NCBI RefSeq assembly: GCF_003045775.1
Contig: NZ_PXNS01000006.1
Coordinates: 248,001 to 312,000, forward strand
From: Halomonas litopenaei
GTDB lineage: Bacteria > Pseudomonadota > Gammaproteobacteria > Pseudomonadales > Halomonadaceae
Reading direction: 5' to 3'
DNA length: 64,000 bases
The translations under genes and the position numbers were made by a program. Of this stretch, positions 55,940-64,000 are shown in pieces; positions within the stretch are counted from its first letter, which is position 1; each line of letters opens with the position of its first letter. A model generated the notes under the pieces. The model was not told where the DNA came from. It saw nothing but the letters and a program-made list of their open reading frames with translations, and did not search any database.

Positions 55940-56581
55940 ATGCTCGAGTACTCCCTGGCCCACTGGGTCACGTTTCTGTCGGCGGCGCTGCTGCTCAACC
56001 TTTCCCCGGGGCCGGACATGGCCTACGTGCTGGGCCAGACCGCACGCCATGGCCGCCGTGGTGGCTTTGCCGCCATGTTCGGGGTGTGGAGCGGGGCGGG
56101 GCTGCACGTCGTCATGGCGGCGCTGGGTCTGTCGGCGATCCTCGCCACCTCGGCGCTGGCCTTCAGTTTGGTGAAGTGGCTGGGCGCCGCCTATCTGGTG
56201 TGGCTGGGGCTCAAGTCGCTGCTGGCGCGGGGGACAGAGGACACCGCCACGGCGCCTGTGGTGCCTGCCAGCGGCACCCGCATCTACCGCCAGGGAATCA
56301 TGATCTCGCTGCTCAATCCCAAGGTCGCGATCTTCTTTCTGGCCTTCCTGCCCCAGTTCGTGGTGGACGGGGCAGGACCGGTCAGCCTGCAGCTGGCGCT
56401 GCACGGGCTGGCCATCATCCTGGTGGCGGCCGTGGTCGAGCCTCCGCTGGTGATCGCCGGGGCCAGGCTGGCCAAGGCCCTGCGCGGCAGTCGCAGGCTT
56501 GGGCTATGGTGTGAACGAGGGCTCGGCGCCTTGTTCGTGGGATTGGGCGCGAGGCTTGCCCTTACCGAGCGTAACCTCTAG
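55940..56581 (+). CDS. LysE/RhtB-family amino-acid exporter
   Basis: 213 residues, six membrane segments. Family signatures NLSPGPDMAYVLGQTARHGRRGGFAAMFGV near the N-terminus and GIMISLLNPKVAIFFLAFLPQFV. Exports amino acids such as threonine, homoserine or lysine. ATG at 55940 gives the usual N-terminus, though its ribosome binding site is weak. Divergent from the dehydrogenase gene. Confidence 0.92.
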   Translation: MLEYSLAHWVTFLSAALLLNLSPGPDMAYVLGQTARHGRRGGFAAMFGVWSGAGLHVVMAALGLSAILATSALAFSLVKWLGAAYLVWLGLKSLLARGTEDTATAPVVPASGTRIYRQGIMISLLNPKVAIFFLAFLPQFVVDGAGPVSLQLALHGLAIILVAAVVEPPLVIAGARLAKALRGSRRLGLWCERGLGALFVGLGARLALTERNL

Positions 56582-56603
56582 CCGGGAACCGGGAGGCGAC
56601 ACC

Positions 56604-57407
56604 ATGCGCCTGAGAATACTGTCCGACCTGCACCTGGAACACTTCGACGGAGATCGTGAGTTGCCGGAAGTCGAGGCCGACGCGGTCATCCTGGCCGGGG
56701 ATATCCACCTCGGGCTCAAGGGGCTCGAGTGGGCGGCCAGGCGCTTTGCGGATCAGCCGGTGATCTACGTGCCCGGCAATCACGAATTCTACAAGCACCG
56801 CATGGGCGCCCTGCGCCGGGAGATGGCCACACGGGCCGGGGAGCTTGGCATTCACCTGCTCGACAATGCCAGCCTGGAACTCGGCGGCGTGCGCTTTCTG
56901 GGCACGACACTGTGGACCGACTTCGCGCTCTACGACGAGCGTCCCGACCCGCAGGACATTCCCACCGAGACGCTGTCCGCTGCACTGCGACAGATGCCCG
57001 ACTTCGCGGTCATCGAAGAACCCGAAGGTGAGGTCTTCTCCCCGGAACGCAGCGTCGAGCTGCACCGCGAGAACCGGGCCTGGCTGGAGACCGAGCTCGC
57101 CAGGCCGTTTGGCGGTGCCACGGTGGTGGTCAGCCACCACGCCCCCCTGGCCGAGAGCATTCCCGCCCACTATCAGGGCGACCCGCTGTCGCCGGCCTTC
57201 GCCTCGCGTCTCGAGGCGTTGATGGAGGGCGTGGCGCTGTGGGTCCACGGCCACGTCCACGACCCGGTGATGCTGACGGTGGGGGACACCCGGGTGGTGG
57301 CCGTGCCCGGCGGCTATCCCGGCGAGCGCCCGGAGGATGACCTGCGCCTGGATCGTGTGGTCGAGGTCGAGAGCATGGCGTCGGAGTCGGAATCCCGGCA
57401 GGCCTGA
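56604..57407 (+). CDS. Calcineurin-like metallophosphoesterase
   Basis: 267 residues. Five metallophosphoesterase motifs in order: LSDLHLEH, ILAGDIHLG, YVPGNHEFY, VVSHHAP, WVHGHVHD. Soluble and cytoplasmic by the absence of a signal peptide. The substrate is unknown. GGGAGG before the ATG, 22 bases after the LysE gene, so probably co-transcribed with it. Convergent with ndpA, one base apart. Confidence 0.9.
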   Translation: MRLRILSDLHLEHFDGDRELPEVEADAVILAGDIHLGLKGLEWAARRFADQPVIYVPGNHEFYKHRMGALRREMATRAGELGIHLLDNASLELGGVRFLGTTLWTDFALYDERPDPQDIPTETLSAALRQMPDFAVIEEPEGEVFSPERSVELHRENRAWLETELARPFGGATVVVSHHAPLAESIPAHYQGDPLSPAFASRLEALMEGVALWVHGHVHDPVMLTVGDTRVVAVPGGYPGERPEDDLRLDRVVEVESMASESESRQA

Positions 57408-57408
57408 A

Positions 57409-58527
57409 CTAGCCGCCCTGGAGCTGTTCCTTGAGCTTGTTGGGCAGCTTCTTGATGATCAGCCGGTCGCGCTCTTCGTCGTACTCGATGCTGTTGCCGA
57501 GCAGATGGGAGTCGAAGCTGATCGAGACGCCCTCGGCGCGGCCGGTGAAGCGGCGGAACTGGTTCAGGGTGCGCTTGTCCGGCGGAATCTCCGGCGACAG
57601 CCCGTAGTCGGCGTTGCGGATGTGCTCGTAGAAAGCCCGCGGCTTGTCGTCGTCCACCAGCGCGGACAGCTCGTCCAGGGTCATGGCCTCACCACGGCTG
57701 GCCTGATCCTGGGCGTAGTCGATCAGCGCGTCGGTCTTCTCGCGGGAGGTTTCCTCGGCCATGTCCTCGCGCTCCACGTAATCGCTGAACGCCTTGAGCA
57801 GGGTGCGGGTCTCGCTCTTCGGGTCGACCCCTTCGCTGGCGCCGAGCAGCGCCTGCAGGTCGTCCGCCAGCTTGCGCGCACCACGGTCGGCCAGCAGTGA
57901 CAGATACTGGCTCGACGGGCCGCCTTCCTGCCATTGGGTCAGGTTGAGGCGAAAGGCCAGCGACATCTGGCTGTGGTTGACCTGACCGGTAATGGCGACG
58001 CGGCCGTCGTCACCGATGACGAAGCCGTCACGATGGTGCACCAGCGCCAGAAACAGGTGGCGGGTTTCGCCCTGGCGCTGGTCGGCGAGGATCAGGTGCC
58101 CACCGGTGGGCAGGTGGTCGTCGACCAGTGTCTTGATCGCTTCACCCAGAGACGCCGCGAGAGTCTGCAGGTCGCGTTCGTCCTGAAGGTAGGCCTTGAA
58201 CTCGGCCGGGAAGCGGCTGGACGTGGCGACCGGGCCGGTGGATTCAGCCGCGGCGTCGTCCCAGGGCGGGGGCTCGTCAACAGAGGGCTCGTCAACAGAG
58301 GCTTCGCTGGCGCCCACAGCGTCCTGCGCTACGTCGCTCACCGCGACAGTATGCTCATTGAGCCGTCCCCAGCGCTTGGCCTTGCCGTGGTAGGCATCGG
58401 TCAGGCGGGTGACCAGGCTGTCCAGGGCGTCACTGTCGGGATGCAGTTCGCTTGCGGGCACAAGGGTTGCCGGACTGTCGCTGGCGCTCTTGTCGAGGCG
58501 CTGGATGACACAGGCGGATATCGGCAT
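57409..58527 (-). CDS. ndpA: Nucleoid-associated protein NdpA/YejK
   Basis: 372 residues. 37-kDa nucleoid protein family (PF04245): N-terminal VIQRL, YLQDERDLQTLAASL, the FLALVHHRDGFVIGDDG stretch, SQYLSLLADRG, LKAFSDYVE, and SFDSHLLGNSIEYDEERDRLIIKKLP at the end. It is about 35 residues longer than E. coli YejK because of an acidic insert at roughly 78-110 that includes a SVDEP repeat. Start set at MPISACVIQRL. Confidence 0.9.
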   Translation of the reverse strand: MPISACVIQRLDKSASDSPATLVPASELHPDSDALDSLVTRLTDAYHGKAKRWGRLNEHTVAVSDVAQDAVGASEASVDEPSVDEPPPWDDAAAESTGPVATSSRFPAEFKAYLQDERDLQTLAASLGEAIKTLVDDHLPTGGHLILADQRQGETRHLFLALVHHRDGFVIGDDGRVAITGQVNHSQMSLAFRLNLTQWQEGGPSSQYLSLLADRGARKLADDLQALLGASEGVDPKSETRTLLKAFSDYVEREDMAEETSREKTDALIDYAQDQASRGEAMTLDELSALVDDDKPRAFYEHIRNADYGLSPEIPPDKRTLNQFRRFTGRAEGVSISFDSHLLGNSIEYDEERDRLIIKKLPNKLKEQLQGG

Positions 58528-58747
58528 GAGGACCTCGTGGGCAGGGGGCGGCGGCAGATGATAACGCAATTGGGAACCACTGCATAAATTGCTGCGCTCG
58601 ACATCTCGGCCGCCGGCGGTGCTCAAGCTTCTCATTTAACTATATGTAAAATCGAAACTTTCCGCTCCGGCGGCAGCTGACCTCTCTTCGCTCGCGACAT
58701 TTCTTCAGCGCTTCCCTTGCTCCGTTGGGTCGAAAGGGTCCCTGGAT

Positions 58748-59509
58748 TCAGGGCTTGAGTCGATAGCCGCTTCTGAAGATGGCGTGGATCACCACCAGGG
58801 CCACGGCCATGAACAACAGGATCATGCCCAGGCTGATCCACACGCTGACGTCACCGAGCCCGTAGAAGCTGTAGCGAAAGCCCGACACCAGATAGACCAC
58901 CGGATTGAACAGGGTCACCGTCTGCCATAGCGGTGGCAGCATGTCGATGGAGTAGAAGGTGCCGCCGAGGAAGGTCAGCGGGGTGATCACCAGCAGTGGC
59001 ACCAGCTGGAGCTTTTCGAAGCCGTCGGCCCAGATACCGATGATGAAGCCGAGCAGGCTGAAGGTCAGGGCGGTGAGCACCAGAAACAGCAGCATCATCA
59101 GCGGATGCTCGATGGTAAAGGGCACAAACAGGCTGGCGGTGCCCAGCACGATAAGCCCCAGGACGATCGACTTGGTGGCGGCGGCACCGACAAAGCCCAG
59201 CACGATCTCCAGCGGCGAGATCGGCGCCGACAGGATTTCGTAGACGGAGCCGGAGAAACGTGGAAAGAAGATCCCGAAAGAGGCGTTCGAGACGCTCTGG
59301 GTCAGCAGCATCAGCATGATCAACCCAGGCACGATAAAGGCCCCGTAGGGAATGCCCTCGACCTCACTGATGCGTGACCCGATGGCCGAGCCGAACACCA
59401 CGAAGTACAGCGAGGTCGACAGCACCGGAGAGACCACGCTCTGCAGGATGGTGCGCAGGCTGCGGGCCATTTCGGCCCGATACAGCGTCTTGACCGAGGT
59501 GAGGTTCAT
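58748..59509 (-). CDS. yadH: ABC-2 type transporter permease (YadH-like)
   Basis: 253 residues, six membrane segments: [38 protein letters not shown], and the ABC-2 signature region [19 protein letters not shown]. Permease subunit of an exporter with the adjacent ATPase; substrate unknown. Start overlaps the ATPase stop by ATGA. Confidence 0.92.
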   Translation of the reverse strand: MNLTSVKTLYRAEMARSLRTILQSVVSPVLSTSLYFVVFGSAIGSRISEVEGIPYGAFIVPGLIMLMLLTQSVSNASFGIFFPRFSGSVYEILSAPISPLEIVLGFVGAAATKSIVLGLIVLGTASLFVPFTIEHPLMMLLFLVLTALTFSLLGFIIGIWADGFEKLQLVPLLVITPLTFLGGTFYSIDMLPPLWQTVTLFNPVVYLVSGFRYSFYGLGDVSVWISLGMILLFMAVALVVIHAIFRSGYRLKP

Positions 59510-60438
59510 GTCCGTTCCTTGACCAGATTGACGAAGATCTCTTCCAGCGAGCTCTGACGGGTGTGCAGGTCCTTGAAGGTGATGCCGGCGGCGTCGACCT
59601 CGCCCAGCAGGTCGGCGATGGCGCCTTCGCCGTCGTCGGCACCGTCGTAGCGATAGACCAGAGCGTGGCCGTCATCGGCCAGGGTCAGGCTGCGGTGGGC
59701 GAGCGCCTCGGGCAACTGGGAGAGCGGTTCGCGCAGGTGCAGGGTCAGCTCCTTGCGCCCCAGGCTCGCCATCAGTGTCTGCTTGTCTTCGACCAGCACC
59801 AGTTCGCCTGCGCGAATCACGCCGATGCGCTCGGCCATTTCCTCGGCTTCTTCGATGTAGTGGGTGGTGAGGATGATGGTGACGCCGCTCTGCCTGAGTC
59901 CACGTACCACCTCCCACATGTCGCGCCTCAGTTCGACGTCGACCCCGGCGGTGGGTTCGTCGAGAAACAGCACCTGGGGCTCGTGGGCCAGCGCCTTGGC
60001 GATCAGTACTCGTCGTTTCATGCCGCCGGACAGAGTGATCAGGCGATTCTTGCGTTTCTCCCACAGGCTCAGCTGGCGCAGTACCTTCTCGATATGCGCC
60101 GGGTCCTTCGGCTTGCCGAACAGGCCGCGGCTGAAGGAGACGGTATCCCAGACGGTGGAGAAGGCCTCGCTGGTCAACTCCTGGGGCACCAGCCCGATGC
60201 GCGAGCGGGCGGCGCGGAAGTCGTCGAGGATGTCATGGCCATCGACCAGCACACGCCCGGACGACGGATTGACCAGGCCGCAGATGACGCTGATGAGGGT
60301 GGTCTTGCCGGCGCCGTTGGGTCCGAGCAGGGCGAAGATCTCGCCGCGACGAATCTCAAGATCGATGCCCTTGAGCGCCTCGAAACCACCGTTGTAGACC
60401 TTGGTCAGTCCCTTGACGTCGATGATCGGGGCGCTCAT
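59506..60438 (-). CDS. yadG: ABC transporter ATP-binding protein (YadG-like)
   Basis: 310 residues. Walker A GPNGAGKT (39-46), Q-loop LVPQE, signature LSGGMKR (136-142), Walker B VLFLDEP (156-162), H-loop [15 protein letters not shown], then the extended C-terminal domain of the ABC-2 ATPases. Similar over its length to E. coli YadG. Operon with the permease gene; the 166-bp gap behind it (60439-60604) shows no feature I can name. Confidence 0.93.
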   Translation of the reverse strand: MSAPIIDVKGLTKVYNGGFEALKGIDLEIRRGEIFALLGPNGAGKTTLISVICGLVNPSSGRVLVDGHDILDDFRAARSRIGLVPQELTSEAFSTVWDTVSFSRGLFGKPKDPAHIEKVLRQLSLWEKRKNRLITLSGGMKRRVLIAKALAHEPQVLFLDEPTAGVDVELRRDMWEVVRGLRQSGVTIILTTHYIEEAEEMAERIGVIRAGELVLVEDKQTLMASLGRKELTLHLREPLSQLPEALAHRSLTLADDGHALVYRYDGADDGEGAIADLLGEVDAAGITFKDLHTRQSSLEEIFVNLVKERT

Positions 60439-60604
60439 GTCTGGGCCCCTTCGGCGGCAGGTACAGGCCGCCCGGGTGCGACCCGGGCGGGTAGAGATGC
60501 TGAGGGATGCGGGCGAGGCATGGAGACGTCCTTATCGATTGACCCCGCCCATCCTAGCGCGACCGCTCTGATCTGCACACAGTCGGGCGCCGTCCCGGCG
60601 CGTC

Positions 60605-61150
60605 TCAGTCGCGTGGGGTGACGTTGGTCATCCGCGGCAGCACGTCGGGACTGTGGCGGCTGACGCGATGGAGCACTGCCATTACCACATGGCCGAGGGC
60701 GAGAGCGAACAGGGCCCAGCCCAGCCAGCCATGGAGCAGGTTGGCCGGGGCCTCCATCCAGGCGATCTCGTCTCCTTCGAAGCCGGCCATCAGTTCGATG
60801 CCGAAAGGCGAGAAGGCGCGGCCGGAGCCGTACTGGCGAAGGAGCGCGATGGAGGGGATGAGAATCAGCAGTCCATAGAGCGCGACATGGCCAAGGTGCG
60901 ACGCCAGGTTGACCCGTGCCGGGCGACGCCGCTGGTTGATCAGCGCCCAGCTCACGCGTAGCAGCATCAGTACCAGAATCGTCAATCCCACGGGCTTGTG
61001 GCTGCCCCACAGCAGTTCATCCAGCCAGGAGTCCTCGAACAGGAACCTGGCGCTGGCGGTAACGAGCTGCCACACCACCAGCGCGGCGATGGCCCAATGG
61101 AAGAAACGGCTGATGCTGCCGTAACGGTCGGGAGTGTCGGTGATCGGCAT
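60605..61150 (-). CDS. Cytochrome b561-family membrane protein
   Basis: 181 residues, four membrane helices with haem-ligand-type His residues (His18 in FFHWAIA, His51 in GSHKPVG, His85/88 in SHLGHVALYG, His140 in LLHGWLG, His154/161 in GHVVMAVLH). Electron-transfer protein of the prokaryotic b561 family that moves electrons from quinol or a similar donor. Divergent from the cupin gene, but convergent regulation is not evident. Confidence 0.9.
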   Translation of the reverse strand: MPITDTPDRYGSISRFFHWAIAALVVWQLVTASARFLFEDSWLDELLWGSHKPVGLTILVLMLLRVSWALINQRRRPARVNLASHLGHVALYGLLILIPSIALLRQYGSGRAFSPFGIELMAGFEGDEIAWMEAPANLLHGWLGWALFALALGHVVMAVLHRVSRHSPDVLPRMTNVTPRD

Positions 61151-61288
61151 AGGGGGGTCCTCATCATCGGGTAACAGATAGCGTCGCGGTTCATTGGTTC
61201 TTGTTTTTTTGCCTAGGCTAACCCAGCCCAGCGCACCAGGCGGGTGAATTCTCCCAAGAGACTGTGCAAGAACCGGCAGTCACGCGTG

Positions 61289-61301
61289 GAACACGGTGTT
61301 C
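61289..61301. promoter_or_regulatory. Perfect palindrome GAACAC-G-GTGTTC
   Basis: 6-bp arms with a single central base, in the 247-bp divergent gap between the b561 and cupin genes. A plausible regulator site; nothing identifies the regulator. The rest of the gap shows only an A/T-rich stretch (TTCTTGTTTTTTTG, 61198-61211). Confidence 0.3.
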
Positions 61302-61397
61302 GACGATGTGCGTTGGACAGACTGGTGTAAGGAAGGCCGCCGTAGCGCTACTCAAGGATTCCCAATTCGACGGCGTCTTCGGCAAGAGGATCGATTC

Positions 61398-61973
61398 ATG
61401 GCTCGAGTGTCCCCCCTGACGTATAAAAAAAATGTGGCTGAAGCAATGGCAAGCAGAGCAATCGCAAGCGGTGCTATGGCAAGCGGTACTATGGCAAGCA
61501 GTGCATTGGCAAGTCAGCCAATGGCGAGCAGGGCAGTGGCGCTGGCGCAGTCCCCCTGGCGATCGCTGGTGCTGCTGGGGCTCGGCCTGGCGCTGATGAT
61601 CGCGGTCTCGCCCCAGGCGTCGGCGCAGGCGGGCGAGCAGGTGACGCCGAGCGTGTCCCAGAACATCATGCAGCAGAAGTGGGTGTCCGATGACTCGAAC
61701 CTGATCTCGACCATGGTGCTGGTCACCCTGGACCCGGGGGCCAGCCTGCCGCCTCACCGTCACGCAGGGCCGGCCTACGTCAAGGTGGCCACCGGTGAGG
61801 TGATCTCGCAGCTTGAAGGCGGGGAAGAAGAACGCTTTGGCCCCGGAGACGAATGGCGAGAGGCCGAGGGCGTGCGCCACGTACAGCTGGTCAATGCCAG
61901 CGACGACACACCGGCGGAACTGATTGTGGTGATGATCCACACCCGTGGCGACCCCCTGACCCGGGTGGAATGA
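61398..61973 (+). CDS. Secreted or membrane-anchored cupin-domain protein with N-terminal pentapeptide repeats
   Basis: 191 residues. After MARVSPLTYKKNVAEA come six pentapeptides of the type [M/I/L]AS-x-x (17-46), a hydrophobic segment (about 54-76: SLVLLGLGLALMIAVSPQASAQA) ending like a signal peptide, and a cupin (about 103-190: LPPHRHAGPAYVKVATGEVISQL). Several ATG or TTG codons within the repeats could also start translation. AAGAGG precedes ATG 61398. Cupins of this sort may bind a metal through the HRH motif; substrate unknown. Confidence 0.78.
   Translation: MARVSPLTYKKNVAEAMASRAIASGAMASGTMASSALASQPMASRAVALAQSPWRSLVLLGLGLALMIAVSPQASAQAGEQVTPSVSQNIMQQKWVSDDSNLISTMVLVTLDPGASLPPHRHAGPAYVKVATGEVISQLEGGEEERFGPGDEWREAEGVRHVQLVNASDDTPAELIVVMIHTRGDPLTRVE
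61446..61535 (+). repeat. 15-bp tandem repeat in the cupin gene, six units
   Basis: Six 15-base units beginning ATGGCAAGC or a variant (ATCGCAAGC, TTGGCAAGT, ATGGCGAGC), which encode MASRA, IASGA, MASGT, MASSA, LASQP and MASRA. All keep the frame. Confidence 0.95.
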
Positions 61974-61981
61974 CCTTGTCA

Positions 61982-62023
61982 GTGTCGCTCTGACGGTATC
62001 GCTCTGACGGTATCGCTCTGATA
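61982..62023 (+). repeat. 14-bp unit repeated three times after the cupin gene
   Basis: GTGTCGCTCTGACG, GTATCGCTCTGACG and GTATCGCTCTGATA in tandem, starting just after the stop codon. A second 14-bp triplet follows rseC. Confidence 0.92.
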
Positions 62024-62068
62024 GCCCCGCTTGGATCGTGCCCTGCGGATTATTCGACACGCCGACAC

Positions 62069-62098
62069 GACAACGCCGCGATCTCTCGCGGCGTTGTC
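62069..62098 (+). terminator. Hairpin after the cupin gene
   Basis: Perfect 13-bp stem GACAACGCCGCGA / TCGCGGCGTTGTC with loop TCTC. No T run. Confidence 0.6.
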
Positions 62099-62165
62099 GT
62101 TGCTACCCAGGCGGGTCTGAGGCTCGGTCGCAAGGTCGCCGAGCGTAGGCGCCTTTCTGGCAAGC

Positions 62166-62444
62166 CTAGCCGCGGCTGGTGACTTCCAGCAGATGATAAC
62201 CAAACTGGGTCTTCACCGGGCCCTGCACCTTGTTGAGGTCGGCGGAGAAGACGACCTCGTCGAACTCACGCACCATCTGGCCGGGGCCGAAGCTGCCCAG
62301 GTCGCCGCCCTGGCGGCCGGACGGGCAGGAGGAGTGCTCGCGGGCAACCTCGGCGAAATCACGACCGTTCTCGATCTCGGTCTTGAGGGTTTGGCACTTT
62401 TCTTCGCTGTCGACGAGGATGTGGCGGGCGGTGGCCTGGACCAT
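62166..62444 (-). CDS. ppiC: Peptidyl-prolyl cis-trans isomerase PpiC (parvulin)
   Basis: 92 residues, the size of E. coli PpiC (93). Single parvulin domain: ATARHILVDSEEKCQTLK, FAEVAREHSSCPSGRQGGDLGSFGPGQMVREFDEVVF, and TQFGYHLLEVTSR at the end. Cytoplasmic prolyl isomerase. CAGGAG precedes ATG 62444; the longer open frame upstream is not used. Confidence 0.95.
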   Translation of the reverse strand: MVQATARHILVDSEEKCQTLKTEIENGRDFAEVAREHSSCPSGRQGGDLGSFGPGQMVREFDEVVFSADLNKVQGPVKTQFGYHLLEVTSRG

Positions 62445-62610
62445 GGGATGACTCCTGAACTTCACTGAAGGTTGGCTGATGTTGCGAGACGCGAGCTTAC
62501 CACGGGTGCCGCCGAGGCGGCACCGGGCTTGGTTTGTGTCCAGGTCCGGTGCACCATGGGACTGTCGTCGCCGCCCTTGCGCCCTCTCTTGTGTAGAACG
62601 AGTAGATACG

Positions 62611-63147
62611 ATGGACCCGAAATCATCATCCGCTGCCGCAGAACTGACCCCACTTCTGGTCAGCGCCTGCCTGCTCGGGGATCCGGTGCGATATGACGCC
62701 GGGCACAAGTGGCTCGGCGACGAGCGTTTGGCCCAATGGCGTGATCAGGGACGGCTGGTGCCGGTGTGCCCCGAGGTGGCGGGAGGCCTGCCCACACCGC
62801 GCCCCGCGGCGGAGATCGCAGGAGGCAGCGGCGCTCAGGTGCTGGCAGGCGAACTCAGGATCGTCGATATCGACGGCGGTGATCCCACCGAGGCCTTTGT
62901 GGCGGGCGCCAGGCGAGCGCTCGCCACCGCCAGGCGCTACCACTGCCGGTTGGCGCTGTTGACCGACGCCAGTCCGTCCTGTGGCAGCACTCAGGTGTAC
63001 GATGGCCGCTTCAGTGGCAGCAGGATCGCCGGTGAAGGCGTGACCGCCGCGCTGTTGCGCGACGCCGGCATCGAGGTCTTCGCCCCGCATCAGCTAGAGG
63101 AATTGGCTCGCCGTCTGGTCGAGCTGGATACCGACCGGCGGCGTTGA
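62611..63147 (+). CDS. DUF523 family protein (YbbK-like)
   Basis: 178 residues. DUF523 signatures: LVSACLLGDPVRYDAGHK near the N-terminus with Cys20 and VPVCPEVAGGLPTPRPAAE, then DASPSCGSTQVYDGRFSG. The conserved cysteines suggest a metal or sulfur chemistry role; no function is assigned to the family. Weak ribosome binding site before the ATG. Convergent with the ChaN-like gene, with 11 bases between stops and no terminator. Confidence 0.88.
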   Translation: MDPKSSSAAAELTPLLVSACLLGDPVRYDAGHKWLGDERLAQWRDQGRLVPVCPEVAGGLPTPRPAAEIAGGSGAQVLAGELRIVDIDGGDPTEAFVAGARRALATARRYHCRLALLTDASPSCGSTQVYDGRFSGSRIAGEGVTAALLRDAGIEVFAPHQLEELARRLVELDTDRRR

Positions 63148-63158
63148 ACGCCGGAGCG

Positions 63159-64000
63159 CTATTCTTGAGGCTCCTGCTCTTGTTGCTGCTCTTGTTGCTG
63201 CTCTTGTTGCAGGGCGGGTCGCTGGTGCTGTCGAGTCCCTTCACCTCGCTCGACGTCCAGAGCGGGTCCCACGATCGGGAAACTCACCGTCAGCGTCTGA
63301 CGGCGCTGGTCGCGCGTCACCGTGATGCTGGCCTGGGTGCCTGGCAGTACGCGAGGCACCAGTGCCTTGAGCTGGTAGGGATGCGCGATGCCATGCCCGG
63401 CAAAGTTCAGGATGCGGTCGCCGACGCGCAGCCCCGCAGCCTCGGCGGGGCTGTTCGGGACCACCTCGGTTACCACCAGGCCTGGTCGGTCCTCGCTTGA
63501 TTCGATACCTACCCCGAGTCGCGGCCCCTCGTTGTGCTTGTCTTCGCGTACCACAAAGACGGCGTCGGCAAGTCCCGCTTCGGCCTCGCAGGCGTCGTCG
63601 GCAGACAGCGGCAAGAGGCTCGCGACATCGGCGATACCCAGGCTCTTAAGCTGTGCCTCGATTCCCTCGCCGTGGCTGGCGTGACCCATTCCCACCAGGC
63701 CCACCGCCAGGTGGCCATCTTCGACCAGGGCGGCGAGCCCCTGGGCCATGGCCATGTCCCACACCTGCTGGGCGTAGACGAAGCCGTCGATCATGTCGTC
63801 GTCGAAGCCCTGGCCAAAGCCCTCGCCACCAAGTTCCAGGGCGTGTTCCTCGAGACTCGCCTCGAGCCGTTCACGGTAGGACGGTATGGCCGGTACGGGT
63901 TCGGGTATGCCGTGGCGTTGTGCCGGCGGCAGTGTGGAGACGCCATCCTCGACCAGCCGTTGGCGCAGCTCAGGGGTGACGTTCAGTGCCTTCAGCGGCA
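63159..64000 (-). CDS. ChaN-like haem-binding protein fused to a PDZ domain (5' end cut by window edge)
   Basis: 280 residues visible, frame open to the right edge. The first visible part resembles the ChaN/DUF399 domain (YRERLEASLEEHALEL, DGFVYAQQVWDMAMAQGL, HLAVGLVGMGHASHGEGIEAQL), next comes a PDZ domain (about the last 100 residues: RPGLVVTEVVPNSPAEAAGLRVGDRILNFAG) and a Gln/Glu-rich C-terminus from 12-bp repeats. ChaN proteins bind haem at the cell envelope. A first ATG in view is 63794, but similarity continues upstream, so the real start lies outside. Confidence 0.8.
   Translation of the reverse strand, partial: PLKALNVTPELRQRLVEDGVSTLPPAQRHGIPEPVPAIPSYRERLEASLEEHALELGGEGFGQGFDDDMIDGFVYAQQVWDMAMAQGLAALVEDGHLAVGLVGMGHASHGEGIEAQLKSLGIADVASLLPLSADDACEAEAGLADAVFVVREDKHNEGPRLGVGIESSEDRPGLVVTEVVPNSPAEAAGLRVGDRILNFAGHGIAHPYQLKALVPRVLPGTQASITVTRDQRRQTLTVSFPIVGPALDVERGEGTRQHQRPALQQEQQQEQQQEQEPQE
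63170..63212 (-). repeat. 12-bp tandem repeat at the end of the ChaN-PDZ gene
   Basis: CTGCTCTTGTTG-type units (plus-strand reading) repeated about three times encode a QQEQ run near the C-terminus. In frame. Confidence 0.9.

Overview
The window is a GC-rich, gene-dense chromosomal segment of a gammaproteobacterium, most probably a member of the Halomonadaceae (Halomonas or a close relative). I base this on protein resemblance (Pseudomonas- and E. coli-like housekeeping proteins), the AlgU/Muc-type envelope stress operon, and the gene order lepA-lepB-rnc-era-recO-pdxJ-acpS followed by barA(gacS)-cysM-rlmD-relA-mazG-ppc. This assignment is inference; there is no rRNA or tRNA in the window. Almost all of it is ordinary core genome: no phage, no complete insertion sequence, no CRISPR array.

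Layout. 1-5.9 kb: xthA (cut by the left edge) coupled to a small basic protein, an RhlB-type RNA helicase, DinG, and a DAHP synthase on the minus strand. 6-13 kb: sigma-E operon rpoE(algU)-rseA-rseB-rseC-mucD, then lepA. 13-18 kb: lepB-rnc-era-recO-pdxJ-acpS, where the end of recO has been amplified into four 95-bp tandem copies. 18-29.3 kb: hybrid sensor kinase barA/gacS (minus) divergent from cysM-rlmD-relA-mazG-ppc. 29.4-34.2 kb: a minus-strand metabolic cluster of an M20-family carbamoylase/amidohydrolase, a 66-residue membrane protein, a sodium:solute symporter and a sigma-54-dependent regulator. 34.2-39.9 kb: a MITE-like inverted-repeat element next to an outer-membrane barrel gene, then topB-panE and an ABC1-type kinase. 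40-47.7 kb: SEC-C/TPR protein, AmpG-like permease, rfaH, a SlyD-like FKBP, a 37-residue membrane protein behind a well-formed FNR/Anr-type promoter, proS and a lipoprotein. 47.8-50 kb: benE and a divergent XRE-cupin regulator sharing a large inverted-repeat operator, with a heptanucleotide tract in the leader. 50-58.6 kb: satD-DUF3307-amiD, a MoxR/VWA pair, a beta-hydroxyacid dehydrogenase, a LysE exporter, a phosphoesterase and ndpA. 58.7-64 kb: YadG/YadH-type ABC exporter, cytochrome b561, a repeat-bearing cupin, ppiC, a DUF523 protein and a ChaN-like protein fused to a PDZ domain (cut by the right edge).

Functionally, the window joins envelope quality control (rpoE-rseABC-mucD, lepB, amiD, ampG, ppiC), stringent-response and nucleotide housekeeping (relA, mazG), translation and RNA processing (lepA, rnc, era, rlmD, proS) and DNA repair (xthA, dinG, recO, topB). 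Overlapping ATGA or TAATG stop/start pairs are frequent and mark translationally coupled pairs.

The most distinctive feature is the abundance of short, nearly identical tandem duplications (7, 12, 14, 15, 24 and 95 bp) at gene ends, leaders and low-complexity linkers. The best candidates for undescribed regulation are the benE/XRE-cupin intergenic region, the Anr-type promoter of the 37-residue protein, and the recO repeat.
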